Shown here piece by piece: positions 6,324-7,805 of a DNA stretch of 7,805 bases. The stretch is from contig JAMOTR010000030.1 in assembly GCA_027068385.1 (NCBI GenBank), positions 1-7,805 of the forward strand, in the 5' to 3' direction. How positions within the stretch are numbered: position 1 is the first letter of the stretch; each line of letters begins with the position of its first letter. The notes under the pieces are model-generated. The model did not search any database. It saw only the letters and a program-made list of their open reading frames with translations, and had not been told where the DNA came from. The stretch is from Candidatus Heimdallarchaeota archaeon. Lineage in GTDB: Archaea > Asgardarchaeota > Njordarchaeia > Njordarchaeales > JAMOTR01. Both the position numbers and the translations under genes were made by a program.

Positions 6324-6767
6324 TTATTGAGTGCGTTTAATCTTTTCTACTACCTTCACCCCAGTTATCTCGACGTTCGGGTAGAGACCCCTTTCGTCTT
6401 TCTCTAGCTTCTTCACCATGTCCCGAACCGTTAATAACGCGATCGTCACACCCGTTAGGGCGTCCATTTCTACACCTGTACGATCCACGGCCTTTACGTA
6501 GCACCTTGCCCTCACCCCGTCGTTTTCTATAAATAATTCTACTGAGACCTTAGAGACGCGTACGGGATGGCAATGAGGGAGCAACTCCCGAGTCCTTTTA
6601 GCCGCGAGGATTCCGGCTATGCGGGCGGTTTCGTATACGTTCCCCTTCTCAACGTTCCGATCGTTCTTCTTAAGGACCTCAAGAGTATTATTACTAAGTT
6701 TTATGAACCCTTCCGCGATCGCCTCACGTATCACGTCGGGCTTCCCGCTCACGTCCACCATCGACAT
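6324..6767 (-). CDS. moaC: Cyclic pyranopterin monophosphate synthase MoaC
   Basis: A 147-residue MoaC, which with MoaA converts GTP to cyclic pyranopterin monophosphate, the first step of molybdenum/tungsten cofactor synthesis. It has the family motifs MVDVSGK, ARIAGILAAK (K57), LLPHCHPV (H67), TGVEMDALTG and RDMVKKLEKD. By comparison with E. coli MoaC, the active-site set is K57, H67, E100, D102, D116 and K119; D102 replaces a Glu. Three CGG codons occur (37, 60, 115). Residue 115 lies in TV-x-DMVK, where archaeal relatives commonly have Trp. The first ATG is used; a second lies two codons on. A TATA-like box at 6787-6794 is about 23.5 bp upstream. fen1 follows after 1 bp, an operon partner with no obvious pathway link. 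No other cofactor gene is present here. Confidence 0.95.
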   Translation of the reverse strand: MSMVDVSGKPDVIREAIAEGFIKLSNNTLEVLKKNDRNVEKGNVYETARIAGILAAKRTRELLPHCHPVRVSKVSVELFIENDGVRARCYVKAVDRTGVEMDALTGVTIALLTVRDMVKKLEKDERGLYPNVEITGVKVVEKIKRTQ

Positions 6768-6786
6768 AGAAAGCTTAAGGAAGAAG

Positions 6787-6794
6787 CAATAAAC
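6787..6794 (-). promoter_or_regulatory. TATA-like box of moaC-fen1
   Basis: GTTTATTG on the minus strand is centred about 23.5 bp before the moaC ATG at 6767. No Shine-Dalgarno motif is seen, and it probably drives both moaC and fen1. Confidence 0.45.
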
Positions 6795-6832
6795 GGCTTC
6801 TTAGAAATGACCTCGGGGATCATAAGAAACCC

Positions 6833-6840
6833 TTTTATAT
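6833..6840 (+). promoter_or_regulatory. TATA-like box of alba
   Basis: TTTTATAT is centred about 24.5 bp before the alba ATG at 6861 and predicts a leaderless message. It is back to back with the moaC promoter in a 93-bp divergent spacer. Confidence 0.55.
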
Positions 6841-6860
6841 TTAGTTAGATAGACGAGCTT

Positions 6861-7181
6861 ATGTCTTCCGAGAGCACCTGCCCCATCAATCCTCAGGAGT
6901 TCTCCCATGTCGTCTATGTAGGCAGGAAGCCCGTGATGCACTATGTAATGGCTGTACGGCATCACTTCGAGATGGACGGCGCCGACAAGGTCCTCATCAC
7001 CGCTCGCGGACGTGCTATTTCTCGCGCAGTGGACGTAGCGGAGGCCGTAGTGAATCGCATCCTAAAGGGACGCGTAGAGAAGGAGAGGATCGAGACCTGC
7101 ACTGAGGTACTAAAGGATGCCGAGACCGGACGCGAGAGGAGGATCAGTAGCATCTATATTATTCTAAAGAGGAAGGCCTGA
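6861..7181 (+). CDS. albA: DNA/RNA-binding protein Alba
   Basis: A 106-residue Alba, a dimeric archaeal chromatin protein that also binds RNA. After a short N-terminal tail come VYVGRKPVMHYV (the GKKPVMNYV signature), a helix, KVLITARGRAISRAVDVAEAVVNRIL and the beta-hairpin arm region ending SSIYIILKRK. R22 and K23 align with K16 and K17 of Sulfolobus Alba. Lys16, the acetylation site reported to tune DNA affinity, is therefore Arg (codon AGG) here. The conserved Arg of ARGRAISRA use CGC and CGT. The single CGG (residue 33), in the helix after the signature, replaces a usually hydrophobic residue and is probably Trp. A strong TATA box and no leader are seen upstream. A T-rich tract follows, separating the gene from rpo2. 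Confidence 0.95.
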   Translation: MSSESTCPINPQEFSHVVYVGRKPVMHYVMAVRHHFEMDGADKVLITARGRAISRAVDVAEAVVNRILKGRVEKERIETCTEVLKDAETGRERRISSIYIILKRKA

Positions 7182-7188
7182 AGATTCG

Positions 7189-7199
7189 TTTTTCTTTCT
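7189..7199 (+). terminator. T-rich terminator after alba
   Basis: T5 followed by ctttct begins 7 bp after the alba stop and directly precedes the rpo2 TATA box. Confidence 0.45.
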
Positions 7200-7202
7200 A
7201 AC

Positions 7203-7210
7203 GTTTAAAT
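7203..7210 (+). promoter_or_regulatory. TATA-like box of rpo2
   Basis: GTTTAAAT is centred about 25.5 bp before the GTG at 7232. This supports that GTG as a leaderless start and shows that rpo2 has its own promoter. Confidence 0.5.
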
Positions 7211-7231
7211 CTCTCTCGCATATCTCAATCC

Positions 7232-7805
7232 GTGAACCCCGAACCGATCACTTATGATACTTGTCGGGAACTCCTTAAGGAGAAGATATACGCGTACGAG
7301 GGGCGGCGTGTGGTATTTAATCTGGATAGGGAACGCGACCCCATAATTAAGGGACTAGTAAAGCATCAGCACTTCGCTTATCACCATTTCGTAGAGAACC
7401 TGTTCACGAAGGCCTTAATGGACGCTCTGAGGGATAAATATGAGGACGTAAAGCTGAGGAAGGGTCTAGATATAAAAATTGAGCTAGAGCCGTTCTTGTA
7501 TCATAAGTTGGGAAGGTACGCTTACGTAAGATACGCCTCTAAGGACATAAACGATCCCAGATACGCGGGAGCCGATGAGAAGCCCATAGACGGTGAAGGG
7601 AAAACTATACTCCCTCGGAGGGCTAGGATTAAGAAGCTCTCTTATAACACCGGGGCCCGGGTAAGGTTCAAGGTGCGTCTCGAGCGGCCCCCGGGAAGCG
7701 GTAGATACTACGTCCGGCCCGACGACTTCGATGAGAAGCCTAGGAAGACTCGGACGAAGATAGGGGAGATACCCGTGATGGTGGGAAGCGGGTTCTGTTC
7801 CTTAT
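7232..7805 (+). CDS. rpo2: DNA-directed RNA polymerase subunit Rpo2 (RpoB), 5' part
   Basis: An open frame from GTG at 7232 to the right edge encodes 191 residues of the N-terminus of the second-largest RNA polymerase subunit; the full protein is about 1,100 residues in related archaea. Visible marks are KGLVKHQHFAYHHFVENLF (the 'glV.hql.Sy..Fi' motif), PxRARIKKLSY (relatives 'EARLRNLTY') and GEIPVMVGSGFCSL (relatives 'GelPIMvkS'). The start follows an in-frame TAA at 7199 and a TATA-like box 25.5 bp upstream. Seven CGG codons occur (12, 25, 129, 143, 152, 162, 174). Residue 12 falls in the first helix where relatives often have Trp, and residue 143 in the position of 'TYaaP' aromatics. Alba, not rpoH, lies immediately upstream, unlike the common rpoH-rpoB order. 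An insertion around residues 20-40 relative to Sulfolobus is likely. Confidence 0.88.
   Translation, partial: MNPEPITYDTCRELLKEKIYAYEGRRVVFNLDRERDPIIKGLVKHQHFAYHHFVENLFTKALMDALRDKYEDVKLRKGLDIKIELEPFLYHKLGRYAYVRYASKDINDPRYAGADEKPIDGEGKTILPRRARIKKLSYNTGARVRFKVRLERPPGSGRYYVRPDDFDEKPRKTRTKIGEIPVMVGSGFCSL

Noticed and set aside
5940..7153. Short frames opposite fen1, moaC and alba (5940-6131 +, 6567-6848 +, 6962-7153 -)
   Set aside because: Each lies inside a well-identified gene on the other strand and shows no domain or promoter.
1..7805. Trp loss explained as simple avoidance of an expensive amino acid, or as T-to-C sequencing error
   Set aside because: CGG falls specifically on recalled Trp columns in several unrelated families, and out-of-frame TGG is plentiful on both strands, so neither amino-acid avoidance nor base miscalling fits.
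1..7805. TGA as the tryptophan codon
   Set aside because: TGA ends the surface protein, coiled-coil, aIF5A, roadblock and Alba genes exactly at their expected ends.
1..7805. CRISPR array, insertion sequence, phage or toxin-antitoxin module
   Set aside because: There are no spaced direct repeats, transposase, integrase or small gene pairs; the only repeats are in-frame protein domain repeats.

Overview
The window is a compact archaeal chromosome segment, most likely from a hyperthermophilic member of the Thermoproteota (Crenarchaeota-like). The evidence is archaeal-type L15, aIF5A with a hypusine site, the KEOPS subunit Pcc1, a FEN-1 nuclease with a PIP box, Alba, the start of the RNA polymerase subunit Rpo2, a tRNA gene with encoded CCA, and TATA-like boxes about 25 bp before most start codons with little or no leader. 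I cannot place it to order or genus.

Layout. 1-2990 (+): 3' part of a large, heavily glycosylated, C-terminally anchored surface protein with ten Ig-like repeats. 3060-3527 (+): ribosomal protein L15. 3563-4027 (+): unknown coiled-coil/proline-rich protein, convergent with aIF5A (4038-4457, -) across a 16-bp palindrome that contains both stop codons. 4500 onward (+): pcc1, divergent from aIF5A, whose open frame runs antisense through tRNA-Pro(UGG) (4724-4800, -) into a roadblock/LC7 gene (4819-5202, -). 5279-6767 (-): a moaC-fen1 pair with 1 bp between the genes. 6861-7181 (+): alba. 7232 to the right edge (+): start of rpo2. Most genes serve information processing, and several (L15, Rpo2) are outside their usual operons.

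Main discovery candidate: a changed genetic code. With the standard code, not one tryptophan occurs in about 2,440 codons from ten genes, although TGG is common out of frame. In-frame CGG occurs 35 times (about 1.4%, a normal Trp frequency). It falls where relatives carry conserved Trp: Pcc1 'RW', FEN-1 'PWVQAPSEGEA', 'LKW..PD' and a clamp-region 'KW', L15 'HGWG' and 'KHKW', MoaC 'TVWDMVK', and aIF5A 'VEYW'. In the surface protein, CGG occupies core or aromatic columns of the internal repeats. Conserved Arg positions use AGG, AGA, CGC or CGT, and CGA is absent from every genuine gene. The simplest reading is that CGG means tryptophan, UGG has been vacated, and CGA has been purged. C-to-U editing of CGG to UGG in mRNA is the main alternative. 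In the annotations, 'R' at CGG should be read as probable W.
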